Part shown: positions 48,604-58,538 of the stretch, one piece after another
Layout of the letters: every line of letters starts with the position of its first letter
Numbering within the stretch: position 1 is the stretch's first letter
Source of the DNA: Cellulomonas shaoxiangyii
Lineage (GTDB): Bacteria; Actinomycetota; Actinomycetes; Actinomycetales; Cellulomonadaceae
DNA length: 64,000 bases
Direction of reading: 5' to 3'
NCBI RefSeq assembly: GCF_004798685.1
Contig: NZ_CP039291.1
Span: forward strand, 992,001 to 1,056,000
The notes under the pieces: model-generated
Database searches by the model: none
Told to the model about the DNA's origin: nothing
What the model saw: the letters and a program-made list of their open reading frames with translations, nothing else
Translations under genes and position numbers: made by a program

Positions 48604-50364
48604 TCATGCCGGCTCGGCGGACTCGTGCTGCCACGAGTGCCACAGCGCGGCGTACTCGCCGCCCGCGGCCACGAGCTCGTCGTGCGGGCCGATCTCGCTG
48701 ATGCGCCCGCTGTCGACGACGGCGACCCGGTCGGCGTCGTGCGCGGTGTGCAGCCGGTGGGCGATCGCGACGACCGTCCGGCCCGCGAGCACGGCGGACA
48801 GCGACCGCTCCAGGTGCCGTGCCGCACGCGGGTCCATCAGCGACGTCGCCTCGTCCAGCACCAGCGTGTGCGGGTCGAGCAGCACCAGCCGCGCGAGCGC
48901 GACCTGCTGCGCCTGCGCCGGCGTGAGCGGCGTGCCGCCGGAGCCGACCTCGGTCGCGAGCCCCGCGGGCAGCGCCTGCACCCAGCCCCACGCGTCGACG
49001 GCGCGCAGCGCGTGCTCGAGCTCGGCGTCGTCCGCGCCGACCCGCGCGAGCCGCAGGTTGTCCGCGAGCGTCCCGACGAAGACGTGGTGCTCCTGCGTGA
49101 CGAGCGCGACGTGCCCGCGCAGGTCGTCGAGCGGCAGGTCGACCAGCGGCACGCCGCCGACCGTCGCGGTGCCGCCCGTGGGCGGGTGGATGCCGGCGAT
49201 CATGCGGCCGAGCGTCGACTTGCCGGCGCCGGACGGCCCGACGATCGCGAGCCGCTCGCCGGGCGCGAGGTCGAGGTCGATGCCGTGCAGGACGTCGTGG
49301 CCCTCGCGGTAGGCGTAGCGCAGCCCACGCGTCGCGATCCGCTCGTCGGTCGGTGCGGCGCCGGTCGCCTCGCGGTCGGGTGCGACGAGCTGCACGCCGA
49401 CGATGCGCGCGAGCGCGGTGGCGGCCACCTGGATCTCGTCGACCCAGAAGATGAGCTCCCACACCGGCCCCGACATCTGGTACGCGTACAGCACGATCGT
49501 GGTGACCACCCCGAGGGTGACGCGCCCGTCCGCGGCGAGCCAGCCGCCCCACAGCAGCACCGCGACGGGGGCGAGCACGAACGCCAGGTCGATCGACGGG
49601 AACAGGACGGTGCGCAGCCGGAGCGTCACCTTCTCGGCCGCGAACGCGTCGGCCAGGTCGGCGTCGATGCGCCCCATCCGCCGGCCGGCCAGGCCCAGGG
49701 CGTCGACCGTGCGGGCGCCCTCGACCGTCTCCGTGATCGTGCCGTTGAGTACCGCGTACGTCGCGGCCTCGCGCACGTACGCGGGTGTCGCCCGCCGCAG
49801 GTACCACCGCACGGTCACCACCATCGTCGGCACGCCGACGAACAGCGCGACCGAGACCAGCGGCGACAGGAGCACGGACGCCGTCACGGTCAGCGCGATC
49901 GTGACGACCGCGACGATCACCCGCGGCACGCCGAACCGCACGGCGTGCTGCAGCTTGTTGACGTCGTTGGTCGTGCGCGCGACGAGGTCGCCCGTGCCCG
50001 CGCGCTCGACGGTGGACAGCGGCAGGGCCGTCACGGTCTCGACGAACTCCTCGCGCAGCTGCGCGAAGACCTCCTCGCCGAACAGCATCGACGCGCGCTG
50101 CGCGTACCGGATGAGCCCGGTCTGCAGCAGCACCGCGACGACGCCGATCGCGACGAGCGTGTCCACGTACCGCGCGGTCGTGCCGGTGGTGACGGCGTCG
50201 ACCAGGCGGCCGAGGAGCAACGGGCCGGCGAGGCCGGCGATCGCCGCGAGCGTGTGCAGCACCGCGATGCGTCCCAGCGGGCGGCGGTTGCGGCGCAGGA
50301 GGGCGCCCGCGTACCGCCGCACCCTGCCGGAGTCGGCGACGGGCAGCGTCGTGGCCGTGGTCAT
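48604..50364 (-). CDS. ABC exporter half-transporter with functional Walker motifs but degenerate signature
   Basis: A protein of 586 residues: six membrane helices (about 30-305) and an ATP-binding domain. Walker A GPSGAGKST (376-384), Walker B DEATS with catalytic Glu505 and the H-loop AHRL (His536) are intact. The signature, expected as LSGGQ, reads LTPAQ (480-484). ATG overlaps the stop of the gene below, so the two half-transporters form a heterodimer. Its functional catalytic site must use the LSGGQ of its partner. The substrate is unknown; drug or lipid export is the usual guess. Confidence 0.9.
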   Translation of the reverse strand: MTTATTLPVADSGRVRRYAGALLRRNRRPLGRIAVLHTLAAIAGLAGPLLLGRLVDAVTTGTTARYVDTLVAIGVVAVLLQTGLIRYAQRASMLFGEEVFAQLREEFVETVTALPLSTVERAGTGDLVARTTNDVNKLQHAVRFGVPRVIVAVVTIALTVTASVLLSPLVSVALFVGVPTMVVTVRWYLRRATPAYVREAATYAVLNGTITETVEGARTVDALGLAGRRMGRIDADLADAFAAEKVTLRLRTVLFPSIDLAFVLAPVAVLLWGGWLAADGRVTLGVVTTIVLYAYQMSGPVWELIFWVDEIQVAATALARIVGVQLVAPDREATGAAPTDERIATRGLRYAYREGHDVLHGIDLDLAPGERLAIVGPSGAGKSTLGRMIAGIHPPTGGTATVGGVPLVDLPLDDLRGHVALVTQEHHVFVGTLADNLRLARVGADDAELEHALRAVDAWGWVQALPAGLATEVGSGGTPLTPAQAQQVALARLVLLDPHTLVLDEATSLMDPRAARHLERSLSAVLAGRTVVAIAHRLHTAHDADRVAVVDSGRISEIGPHDELVAAGGEYAALWHSWQHESAEPA

Positions 50365-52214
50365 GCCTCACCCCTACCGTTCTGGTCGCCGTGGGCGCCG
50401 GGCGTCGCGAGCACGGGCGCCGGCAACGTGCCCGCACCCGGGTCAGCCTCGTCGAACGCCTGCTCGACGCTCGTGTCCTCGTCCATCCGCCGTCCCACGA
50501 CGCGGCGGTACTCCGCCGCGACGCCCGGGCCGGCGGCGCCGTCGAGCAGCCCGGCGTGCGTGCCGCGCGCGACGAGGACGCCGTCGCGCACGAGCTGCAC
50601 CTCGTCGACGTGGTCGAGCACGAGCGGGCTCGCGGTGACGACGAGGGTCGTGCGGCCGCGCCGCGCGTCGGCGAGCCGGGCCGCGATCCGCGCCTCGGTG
50701 TGCGCGTCCACCGCGCTGGTCGGCTCCACGAGCACGAGCACCTCGGCCTCGGTGAGCAGGGCGCGCGCGAGCGCGACCCGCTGGCGCTGGCCGCCGGACA
50801 GCGACCGCCCCTTCTCGGGCAGCTCGCCGTCGATCCCGTCGGGCACCGAGTCGAGCACGTCCTGCGCGTCGGCGAGCGCGACCGCGTGCAGCAGGTCGTC
50901 CCGGGTGGCGGCGCCGCGCACGTCGAGCTCGTGCGCGAGCGGGCCGGAGAACAGGTGCGGCATGGCCTCAGCGACCACGACCCGGTCCCGCACGGCCTCC
51001 TTCGGCAGGTCGGCGAGGAGGACGCCCCCGAGGCGCACCGGCGTGGCCGCCTCCGCCTCGTCGTCGAACCGGCCCAGGCGCGTGGCGATGGCCGCCGACT
51101 CGTCGGGCTCCGCGCTGACGAGCGCCACGACGCGCCCCGTCTCGAGCGTCACGCCGCTGACCTCGTCGACGAGGGTCGAGCCCGGCGGCGGCGGCGTCGC
51201 CGTCCCCGCGCGTGCACCCGTCGCCGGCACGACCTGCAATACCGCGAGCACCTTGCGGGACGCGACGACCGCGCGCGTGGTCGCCTGGAGCATCATCGTG
51301 GCGTTCTGGACGGGCCACGCCAGGAACGCGGCGTAGCCGTACGTCGTGACGAGCTGACCGGGCGTGATCGTGCCCTCGAGCGCCATGTGGGCGCCGACCC
51401 AGAGCAGCGCCACGACGAAGAGCCCCGGCAGCAGCACCTGCAGGGCGTCCAGCCACGACTGCGTGACCGCGACCTCCTCACCGCGGCGGCGCACCCGCTG
51501 CGACTGCTCGCGGTAGCGCCCGGTGAACACCTGCTCGCCGCCGATCCCGCGCAGGATCCGCAGTCCGGAGACCGTGTCCGCGCCCAGCGTCGTCAGCCGC
51601 CCCGACGCCTCGCGCTGCGCCGCCTGGCGCCGCTGCAGGGGCTTGACGAGCAGGCCCAGCACGGCGGCGACGGTCGGGAGCCCGACGAGCACGATGACGC
51701 CGAGCGGCACGGACACCCGCAGCATCAGCACGGCGACCGCCCCGTAGGCCACGAGCGAGCCGACGAACCGCGCGAGCGTGGCGTACACCTCGCCGACGCG
51801 CAGCGCGTCGTTCGCGACGGCGGAGACGACCTCACCGGTCGGCAGCTCGGCCGTGATGGCGGCACCCGAGCGCGCGGCCGTGCGGCCGACGAGCTGCGAC
51901 GTCGTGAACGCGGCCCGCAGCCAGTTCTGCACGTCGTACCGGTGCCCGAGGGCGCCCGCCGCCGCGCTGACCAGGCCGAGGACGAGCACCAGGCCGGTCG
52001 CGCGCAGCAGCCCGGGGCCGAAGCCGTTGGCCAGGCCGTCGTCGATCGCCTGGCCCGTCAGGTAGGGCAGGAACGCCTGGCAGGCGAACAGCACGACGCC
52101 GCACAGCACGGCGGCGAGCAGGATGCCGCCCTGTCGGCGGGCCACCCACCACAGGTACGTGACGGGGCCGCGCAGGGGCGGGGTGCCGGGGTCGGCGAGG
52201 GGCAGGGAGCGCAC
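50361..52214 (-). CDS. ABC exporter half-transporter with non-functional ATP site but intact signature
   Basis: A protein of 617 residues: six membrane helices (about 20-310) and an ATP-binding domain. The P-loop has vanished ([15 protein letters not shown] at about 363-377 instead of GxxGxGKS). Walker B reads VLVLVEPTS, with valine for the metal-binding aspartate, and the H-loop reads VTASP. The signature LSGGQ (472-476) is intact. GTG 52214 is chosen because TAACGT lies 7 nt upstream; GTGs at 52223 and 52271 are alternatives. First gene of the pair. Confidence 0.9.
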   Translation of the reverse strand: MRSLPLADPGTPPLRGPVTYLWWVARRQGGILLAAVLCGVVLFACQAFLPYLTGQAIDDGLANGFGPGLLRATGLVLVLGLVSAAAGALGHRYDVQNWLRAAFTTSQLVGRTAARSGAAITAELPTGEVVSAVANDALRVGEVYATLARFVGSLVAYGAVAVLMLRVSVPLGVIVLVGLPTVAAVLGLLVKPLQRRQAAQREASGRLTTLGADTVSGLRILRGIGGEQVFTGRYREQSQRVRRRGEEVAVTQSWLDALQVLLPGLFVVALLWVGAHMALEGTITPGQLVTTYGYAAFLAWPVQNATMMLQATTRAVVASRKVLAVLQVVPATGARAGTATPPPPGSTLVDEVSGVTLETGRVVALVSAEPDESAAIATRLGRFDDEAEAATPVRLGGVLLADLPKEAVRDRVVVAEAMPHLFSGPLAHELDVRGAATRDDLLHAVALADAQDVLDSVPDGIDGELPEKGRSLSGGQRQRVALARALLTEAEVLVLVEPTSAVDAHTEARIAARLADARRGRTTLVVTASPLVLDHVDEVQLVRDGVLVARGTHAGLLDGAAGPGVAAEYRRVVGRRMDEDTSVEQAFDEADPGAGTLPAPVLATPGAHGDQNGRGEA

Positions 52215-52221
52215 CGGCCTC

Positions 52222-52227
52222 ACGTTA
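52222..52227 (-). promoter_or_regulatory. -10 element of the ABC exporter operon, leaderless layout
   Basis: On the minus strand TAACGT ends 7 nt before GTG 52214. It decides the start between several in-frame GTGs. Confidence 0.5.
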
Positions 52228-52343
52228 CGTGTGCGGACCGACACACGCGGAAGCCCTTTTCCGTGGCGCACGCCACGTCGGCAAGGTGGGCCGGGTGCGG
52301 GTCACCCGTCCGGGCCGGTGCGGGAACGGTCGCGCACCGCAAC

Positions 52344-52349
52344 TAGGCT
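52344..52349 (+). promoter_or_regulatory. -10 element of guaA, leaderless layout
   Basis: TAGGCT ends 7 nt before the GTG at 52357; no ribosome site is present. Confidence 0.58.
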
Positions 52350-52356
52350 GTCCTGC

Positions 52357-53945
<1,589 letters not shown>

Positions 53946-53981
53946 CCCCACGACGAGCAGACGCACCGACGAGAGGACGAC

Positions 53982-54398
53982 GTGACCACGCAGCCCGACC
54001 CCGCACCCGCCACCACCGACCCCCGTGCGGGCACCACCGCCGCCTGGGTCCGTAAGGCCGGCGGGTCGTTGACGCGCTACCGGGTGATGGCGTGGGTGAC
54101 CGGCGTGATGCTCCTCGTGCTGTGCGTGGAGATGGTCCTCAAGTACGTCGTCCACGCCCCCGAGTCCGTCATGGGTGCGATCGGGTGGGTCCCCTTCGCG
54201 CACGGGTGGATCTACGTCGTGTACCTCGTGACGGTGTTCGACCTGTGGTCGACGCTGCGCTGGCGGCTCGGGCGCCTGGTGACGATGGCGCTCGCGGGCG
54301 TCGTCCCCCTGATGTCGTTCGTGCTCGAGCGCCGCGTGCACGCGCAGGCGCAGGCACGGATCGACGCGGCCGCGGCGACGCGTCCGTCCGCCGCGTGA
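53982..54398 (+). CDS. DUF3817 integral membrane protein
   Basis: A protein of 138 residues. After a disordered N-terminus of about 35 residues, three membrane helices are predicted (RVMAWVTGVMLLVLCVEMVL, a central HGWIYVVYLVTVF helix and ALAGVVPLMSFV). The YRVMAWVTGVMLLVL and HGWIY patterns define DUF3817 (YdzA-like), a family of unknown function. GTG 53982 has GAGAGG upstream, 38 bp after guaA, a conserved position in actinobacteria. Confidence 0.87.
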   Translation: MTTQPDPAPATTDPRAGTTAAWVRKAGGSLTRYRVMAWVTGVMLLVLCVEMVLKYVVHAPESVMGAIGWVPFAHGWIYVVYLVTVFDLWSTLRWRLGRLVTMALAGVVPLMSFVLERRVHAQAQARIDAAAATRPSAA

Positions 54399-54415
54399 CC
54401 CGGGCGGCCTGACGC

Positions 54416-55570
54416 GTGCGGGTCGTCCACGTCTCCGACTGCTTCGCGCCGCGCACCGGCGGGATCGAGACGCAGGTCGGCGACCTGGCGCGGCACCAGG
54501 TGGCCGCCGGGCACAAGGTGCACGTCCTGACCGCGACCCTCGGCGCGGGCGGGGAGCGCGGCGGCGTCGTGGACGTCGAGGACGGCGTGCACGTGCACCG
54601 GCTGGGTGCGCGCCTGCCGTTCGACCTGCCGGTGAACCCCGTCGCCGGCCCCCGGCTGATCCGTGCGGCGCTCGCGGCGGTCCGGCCCGACGCCGTGCAC
54701 GTGCACGCGGGCGTGCTCTCACCCTTCGCGTTCGACGGCGCCCGGGTCGCGACCGCGGCGGGCCTGCCGACGGCGATCACGTGGCACTGCATGCTCGACG
54801 GCGTCACGGGCCCCGGCGCCGCGGTGGTCCGCCGCACGCGCTGGGCGCAGCCGCGTGCCGCCCTGAGCGCCGTGAGCACCGCCGCGGCCGAGCGCGTGCG
54901 GACGCTGTTCGACGGTGCCGAGGTGGCGGTCGTGCCCAACGGCATCGACGTCGACCTGTGGGCGCCCGGTGCGACGAACCCCGTCCGCGACGACGCGCTG
55001 CGCGGTCCGGTGCGCCTCGTCGCCACCATGCGGCTGGCGCCGCGCAAGCGCGCCGTCCCCCTCGTCGAGGTCGTCGCCGCCGCCGCGCGCAGGCTCCCGG
55101 CCGGCGCCCTGCACCTGACGCTGATCGGCGACGGTCCCGCGCGTGAGGCCGTCCGCGCCCGCGTGGCCGCGCTGGGCCTCGACGACGTCGTCGAGCTGCG
55201 CGGCCGGCTGCCGCGCGAGGAGGTCCGCGCCGCCTACGCCGACGCCGACGTGTTCCTCGCACCGGCCCGGCTCGAGGCCTTCGGGATCGCGGCCCTCGAG
55301 GCCCGCACCGCCGGACTCGTCGTCCTCGCGCACCGTGGGACGGGCGTGGCCGAGTTCGTCGCCGACGGCCGGGACGGGTTCCTCGTCGCCGACGACGCCG
55401 AGATGGCGCGGGCGGTGGCGCTCCTGGCCGAGGACCGACCGCTCCTCGCGAGCCTGCGCCGGCACACCCGCAGCGTGCGGCCGGCGTTCGCCTGGGACCA
55501 CGTCCTGGCGGCCGCGGAGGCCGAGTACGTGCGTGCCGCGACCCGTGCCCGCGGCGCGGTCGGGCCGTAG
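54416..55570 (+). CDS. GT4 family glycosyltransferase
   Basis: A protein of 384 residues of GT-B fold. VSDCFAPRTGGIETQV is the N-terminal acceptor-side signature, VVPNGIDVDLW the linker, and EAFGIAALEA the nucleotide-sugar E-x7-E motif. It lacks membrane helices. Donor and acceptor are unknown; PimB-like mannosyl and mycothiol-type transferases belong to the same family. It starts 17 bp after the DUF3817 gene. Confidence 0.89.
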   Translation: MRVVHVSDCFAPRTGGIETQVGDLARHQVAAGHKVHVLTATLGAGGERGGVVDVEDGVHVHRLGARLPFDLPVNPVAGPRLIRAALAAVRPDAVHVHAGVLSPFAFDGARVATAAGLPTAITWHCMLDGVTGPGAAVVRRTRWAQPRAALSAVSTAAAERVRTLFDGAEVAVVPNGIDVDLWAPGATNPVRDDALRGPVRLVATMRLAPRKRAVPLVEVVAAAARRLPAGALHLTLIGDGPAREAVRARVAALGLDDVVELRGRLPREEVRAAYADADVFLAPARLEAFGIAALEARTAGLVVLAHRGTGVAEFVADGRDGFLVADDAEMARAVALLAEDRPLLASLRRHTRSVRPAFAWDHVLAAAEAEYVRAATRARGAVGP

Positions 55571-55785
55571 GTCCTGCGCGCGTCGTCGCAGGTCAGGCCA
55601 AAGGTCCCATGTTTCCGCGGTACCGTGGACAGCGCCGTCCGGAGTGCACCCGGACAGGGGACCAGGGTCCTACGGGGACGGCCGCGCGCAGGCGCACTCT
55701 AGTCATGTGAGCACGACAGCTCACCGGGACCGCGCAGGGGGCGCGGCACCGAATTCGGGGAGAAACAGAAGGATCGGGGAGTCCG

Positions 55786-56253
55786 ATGTCCGCAGCAGTC
55801 CGCAAGCCCGCCCACCTCAAGGCCCTCGCCATCGTGGTGATGGCGTTCGGCATGATCTTCGCCGTCGCCGGCACGGCCACGTGGGCGCTCGTGTCCGGCA
55901 ACCTGCGCAGCGAGCAGATCACGGTGTCCGAGGACGCCGCCATGTTCGGCGGCGAGCTCGTCGACACGCCGTGGGAGGCGTGGGCGCAGGCCGACATCAT
56001 CAACCACCACGCGCTCGACGCGTCCGGCGGCAAGACCTACTCGCAGCTGGACAAGGAGGACCCGGTCCGCGAGACGATGATGAACGGCTCGTTCCTGCGG
56101 GCCTCGCTGTTCACGTCGGTCGTCGCGTTCGGTGTCGCGCTCCTGGTCTTCGGCCTCGGTGTCGTCTTCATCGTCACCGGTGAGGCGCTGCGCCGGATCG
56201 CCGCCCGCGTCGACGTCCCGACGGCCGTCACCGCGGAGCCCGTCACCGTCTGA
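55786..56253 (+). CDS. conserved two-helix membrane protein of unknown function
   Basis: A protein of 155 residues. It has two membrane helices (about 13-37 and 108-132) around an extracytoplasmic loop with acidic and tryptophan residues (DTPWEAWAQADIINHH). Relatives in actinobacterial genomes are sometimes labelled dioxygenase LigA, which this is not. ATG 55786 has GGGGAG 5 nt upstream. The 215-bp gap before it has GC-rich hairpins (one from GTCCGG at 55637) but no placed promoter, so a long leader is possible. Confidence 0.68.
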   Translation: MSAAVRKPAHLKALAIVVMAFGMIFAVAGTATWALVSGNLRSEQITVSEDAAMFGGELVDTPWEAWAQADIINHHALDASGGKTYSQLDKEDPVRETMMNGSFLRASLFTSVVAFGVALLVFGLGVVFIVTGEALRRIAARVDVPTAVTAEPVTV

Positions 56254-56290
56254 CGCACCACCACCCGCCCGGCCTCGTGCCGGTGCACCA

Positions 56291-56325
56291 CGAGGGCCGG
56301 TACCCGATGCGGGTACCGGCCCTCG
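56291..56325. terminator. terminator after the two-helix membrane protein gene
   Basis: A perfect 16-bp stem (56291-56306 with 56310-56325) and an ATG loop lie 38 nt after the stop, between convergent genes. Confidence 0.85.
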
Positions 56326-56397
56326 GTGCGTGCGCCGCGGCGTCCTCCCGCGCCGGGTGCCCCGTGGGGACCCGGCGCGCGCCGCGGCGCGGGGCGG

Positions 56398-56805
56398 TCA
56401 GCCCCGGACGCCGCCCGGCTCGTCGCCCCGGCCACGCCGGGCGTTCGCGACGAGCGGGCCGATGATGAGCCCGAGCCCGGCCAGGATCAGCAGGGCGATC
56501 GCCGCGAGCTCGAGGTCGATCGTGTAGCCGGCGGCGATCGCCAGGACGCCCGCGCCCAGCAGGGCGATCACGACGCCCCAGACGATGGTGCCGACCCGGG
56601 CACGGTCGCGCGCCGGCCGGCCCGTGGTGCCGGTCGCCGTCGCGCCGTCGGCCGTGCCGTCGTGCGCCCGGTCGGCCGCGGGCGCGCGCTGCGGGTCGTC
56701 CGCCGTGCCGCTCACCGGCTCGTCCACCGGCAGGGGCCGGGTCTCGTCCACGGGCAGGGGCCGGGTCTCGTCCGCCGGCAGGGGTCGGGTGTCGTCGGTG
56801 CTCAT
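56398..56805 (-). CDS. small membrane protein with TRPLP repeats
   Basis: A protein of 135 residues. Residues 4-27 are three 8-residue repeats of D-D/E-T-R-P-L-P-A/V; residues 28-75 are disordered; two membrane helices follow (about 80-100 and 105-125, GTIVWGVVIALLGAGVLAI and AAIALLILAGLGLIIGPLVA). It overlaps the PspC gene by ATGA and so belongs to that operon. Acidic-T-R motifs suit Ser/Thr kinase targets read by FHA domains, which is only a guess. Confidence 0.75.
   Translation of the reverse strand: MSTDDTRPLPADETRPLPVDETRPLPVDEPVSGTADDPQRAPAADRAHDGTADGATATGTTGRPARDRARVGTIVWGVVIALLGAGVLAIAAGYTIDLELAAIALLILAGLGLIIGPLVANARRGRGDEPGGVRG
56725..56796 (-). repeat. three 24-bp tandem repeats encoding TRPLP units
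   Basis: Three 24-bp units encode DDTRPLPA, DETRPLPV and DETRPLPV at the start of the small membrane protein. The last two match in almost every base, so the expansion is recent. Confidence 0.75.
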
Positions 56806-58379
56806 GGTGTGCTCTCCTCGATGATCCGGACCTCGCCGACGCCCGCGCTGACGTCCAGCACCAGGTCGGCCTCGCCTGCCTCGACGGTCGCGTCGTCCCG
56901 GAACGTCATGCCGCTGGCACCGATGGCGTCCTGCATCCGGGTCTCGCCGTCCAGCTCCCACCGCACGGTGCCGACGCCCGCGGAGAAGCGGGCCTCGACG
57001 GCCGCGTCGACCGGCACGACCACGGTCAGCTCGCCGACGCTGAGCGTGAGGGGCACCACGAGCTGCTCGCCCGCCAGCGGGACCGACGTCAGGTCGACTC
57101 TCGCGTGGCCGACGCCGCCGTCGAAGCCGCGGGCGGCCTCGTCCCGAGCCATCATGACCACCTCGACCCGGTTCTCCTCCCACTCCTCCGGGCCGGCCCA
57201 CCAGTCCTCGCGCTCGCCCTGCGTGTACACCGCCCACGGCAGCAGCCCGAGGGCCGCGACGACCGCGAGGAAGCCGAGCAGGCCGCTCGAGCGGCCCCGG
57301 GCGCCGAGCGTGACGATGCCGATGCCGGCGAGCACCAGCGCGATGCCGCCGGCCGTCAGGCCGACCGGCCCGTCGAACGTCCCCGTGCGCTCACCGATCA
57401 GCAGCACCGCGAGCCCCAGGACCGCGAGGCCGATGACGGCGCCGAGGGTCGCGGGGTCCGCGCCGCGGCGCGGCGGGCGCGGGGGCCTGGCGGGACGCGG
57501 CGGGCCGGACGGCGGCGGAGGCGTCCAGCCGCCCGTGGGTGGCGCCGGCGGGGGCGTCCACCCCCCGGCGGGCGGCGCCGGGGGAAGGGGGGTCGTGGAC
57601 CGCGCGTCGGCGCCGGCACCCCACGCGGCCGCGGCGGGCGGGTACGGCGCCGCCGACGTGGCCGCAGGCGGGGCACCCGCCGGGCCGGCTCCGCCGGGCA
57701 TGCCGGTGGGCGCCGTCGGGTAGGCCGGGCCGCCGCCGGGCGGCACGTACGCGCCCGGTCCCGGCCAGGGCGTCCCGGGCGGCGGCGTGCCGGTCCCCGG
57801 CCGGCGGCGCACGGCCAGCACGACGAGCGCGACGAGCCCGGCGACGAACGCCAGCCACAGCAGCGCCGAGAACCAGCCGGTGCCGTCCCAGAACCACCAC
57901 CAGCCGTCGCCGCGGCCCAGGCCGACGAGGACGAAGGCGAGCGCACCGAGCAGGGCGATGTCGCCGTCCCCGTCCACGAGGCGCTCGAGGTGGATGCGCC
58001 CGTCGCGCTGCTCGGGCAGCAGCGCCCACGCCACGCCGTACAGGACGAGCCCCAGGCCGCCGAGCAGGACGGACACGGCCAGCAGGCCGCGCACGAGGAG
58101 CGGGTCGACGTTCATCCGGGCGGCGAGCCCGCCGGCGACGCCGCCGATCCAGCGGTCGTCCGAGCGGTAGAGGCCGGTGCGGCGCACGCCGGACCAGAAG
58201 CCCTGCGCGCCGGAGGGCCGGGGGCCGGGTGCGGCCGGGTAGGGGGCGCCGGCCGGGCCGGTGCCGTCGCCGGGGGCGTAGCCGGGCCGGGGGCCGGGGC
58301 CGTGCCCGGGCCCGGTGCCGTCGCCGGGACCCTGCCCGGGAGTGCCGGCGCCGGGGCCGGCAGGGGTCTGCGTGTCCAT
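56802..58379 (-). CDS. PspC-domain envelope stress membrane protein with LiaF-like C-terminal domain
   Basis: A protein of 525 residues. A proline/glycine-rich start of about 65 residues leads into the PspC domain (about 68-130: LYRSDDRWIGGVAGGLAARM, VLLGGLGLVLYGVAWALLPE). Further helices, a long proline-rich stretch (about 215-330), two or three more helices, and a C-terminal beta-rich domain (about 405-525) with repeated GVG/SVGELTVVVPVD patterns like LiaF/DUF2154 follow. PspC/LiaF proteins sense envelope stress or hold a kinase in check. It diverges from the PspC-type histidine kinase. CAGGAT lies 6 nt before ATG 58379. Confidence 0.88.
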   Translation of the reverse strand: MDTQTPAGPGAGTPGQGPGDGTGPGHGPGPRPGYAPGDGTGPAGAPYPAAPGPRPSGAQGFWSGVRRTGLYRSDDRWIGGVAGGLAARMNVDPLLVRGLLAVSVLLGGLGLVLYGVAWALLPEQRDGRIHLERLVDGDGDIALLGALAFVLVGLGRGDGWWWFWDGTGWFSALLWLAFVAGLVALVVLAVRRRPGTGTPPPGTPWPGPGAYVPPGGGPAYPTAPTGMPGGAGPAGAPPAATSAAPYPPAAAAWGAGADARSTTPLPPAPPAGGWTPPPAPPTGGWTPPPPSGPPRPARPPRPPRRGADPATLGAVIGLAVLGLAVLLIGERTGTFDGPVGLTAGGIALVLAGIGIVTLGARGRSSGLLGFLAVVAALGLLPWAVYTQGEREDWWAGPEEWEENRVEVVMMARDEAARGFDGGVGHARVDLTSVPLAGEQLVVPLTLSVGELTVVVPVDAAVEARFSAGVGTVRWELDGETRMQDAIGASGMTFRDDATVEAGEADLVLDVSAGVGEVRIIEESTP

Positions 58380-58538
58380 GGCTCGATCCTGTCGCCGCGG
58401 CCCGCCCCGGGGCATCGGGGACGACCCCTGACCCGACCCTGGCCCGACCCGGGTCGCGGGCGCCGCCGTCCCTGATCCGTGCCCCGACCTGCCCGGACGG
58501 GGGTCGGCACCGGGCTGCGGACGTGTGACGATCGGTGC

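Noticed and set aside
55571..55785. Possible riboswitch before the two-helix membrane protein gene
   Set aside because: There are GC-rich hairpins, but no conserved riboswitch motif could be matched by eye.
55786..56253. Aromatic ring-opening dioxygenase LigA
   Set aside because: This name is sometimes attached to relatives, but the protein is a two-helix membrane protein without metal ligands of that enzyme.
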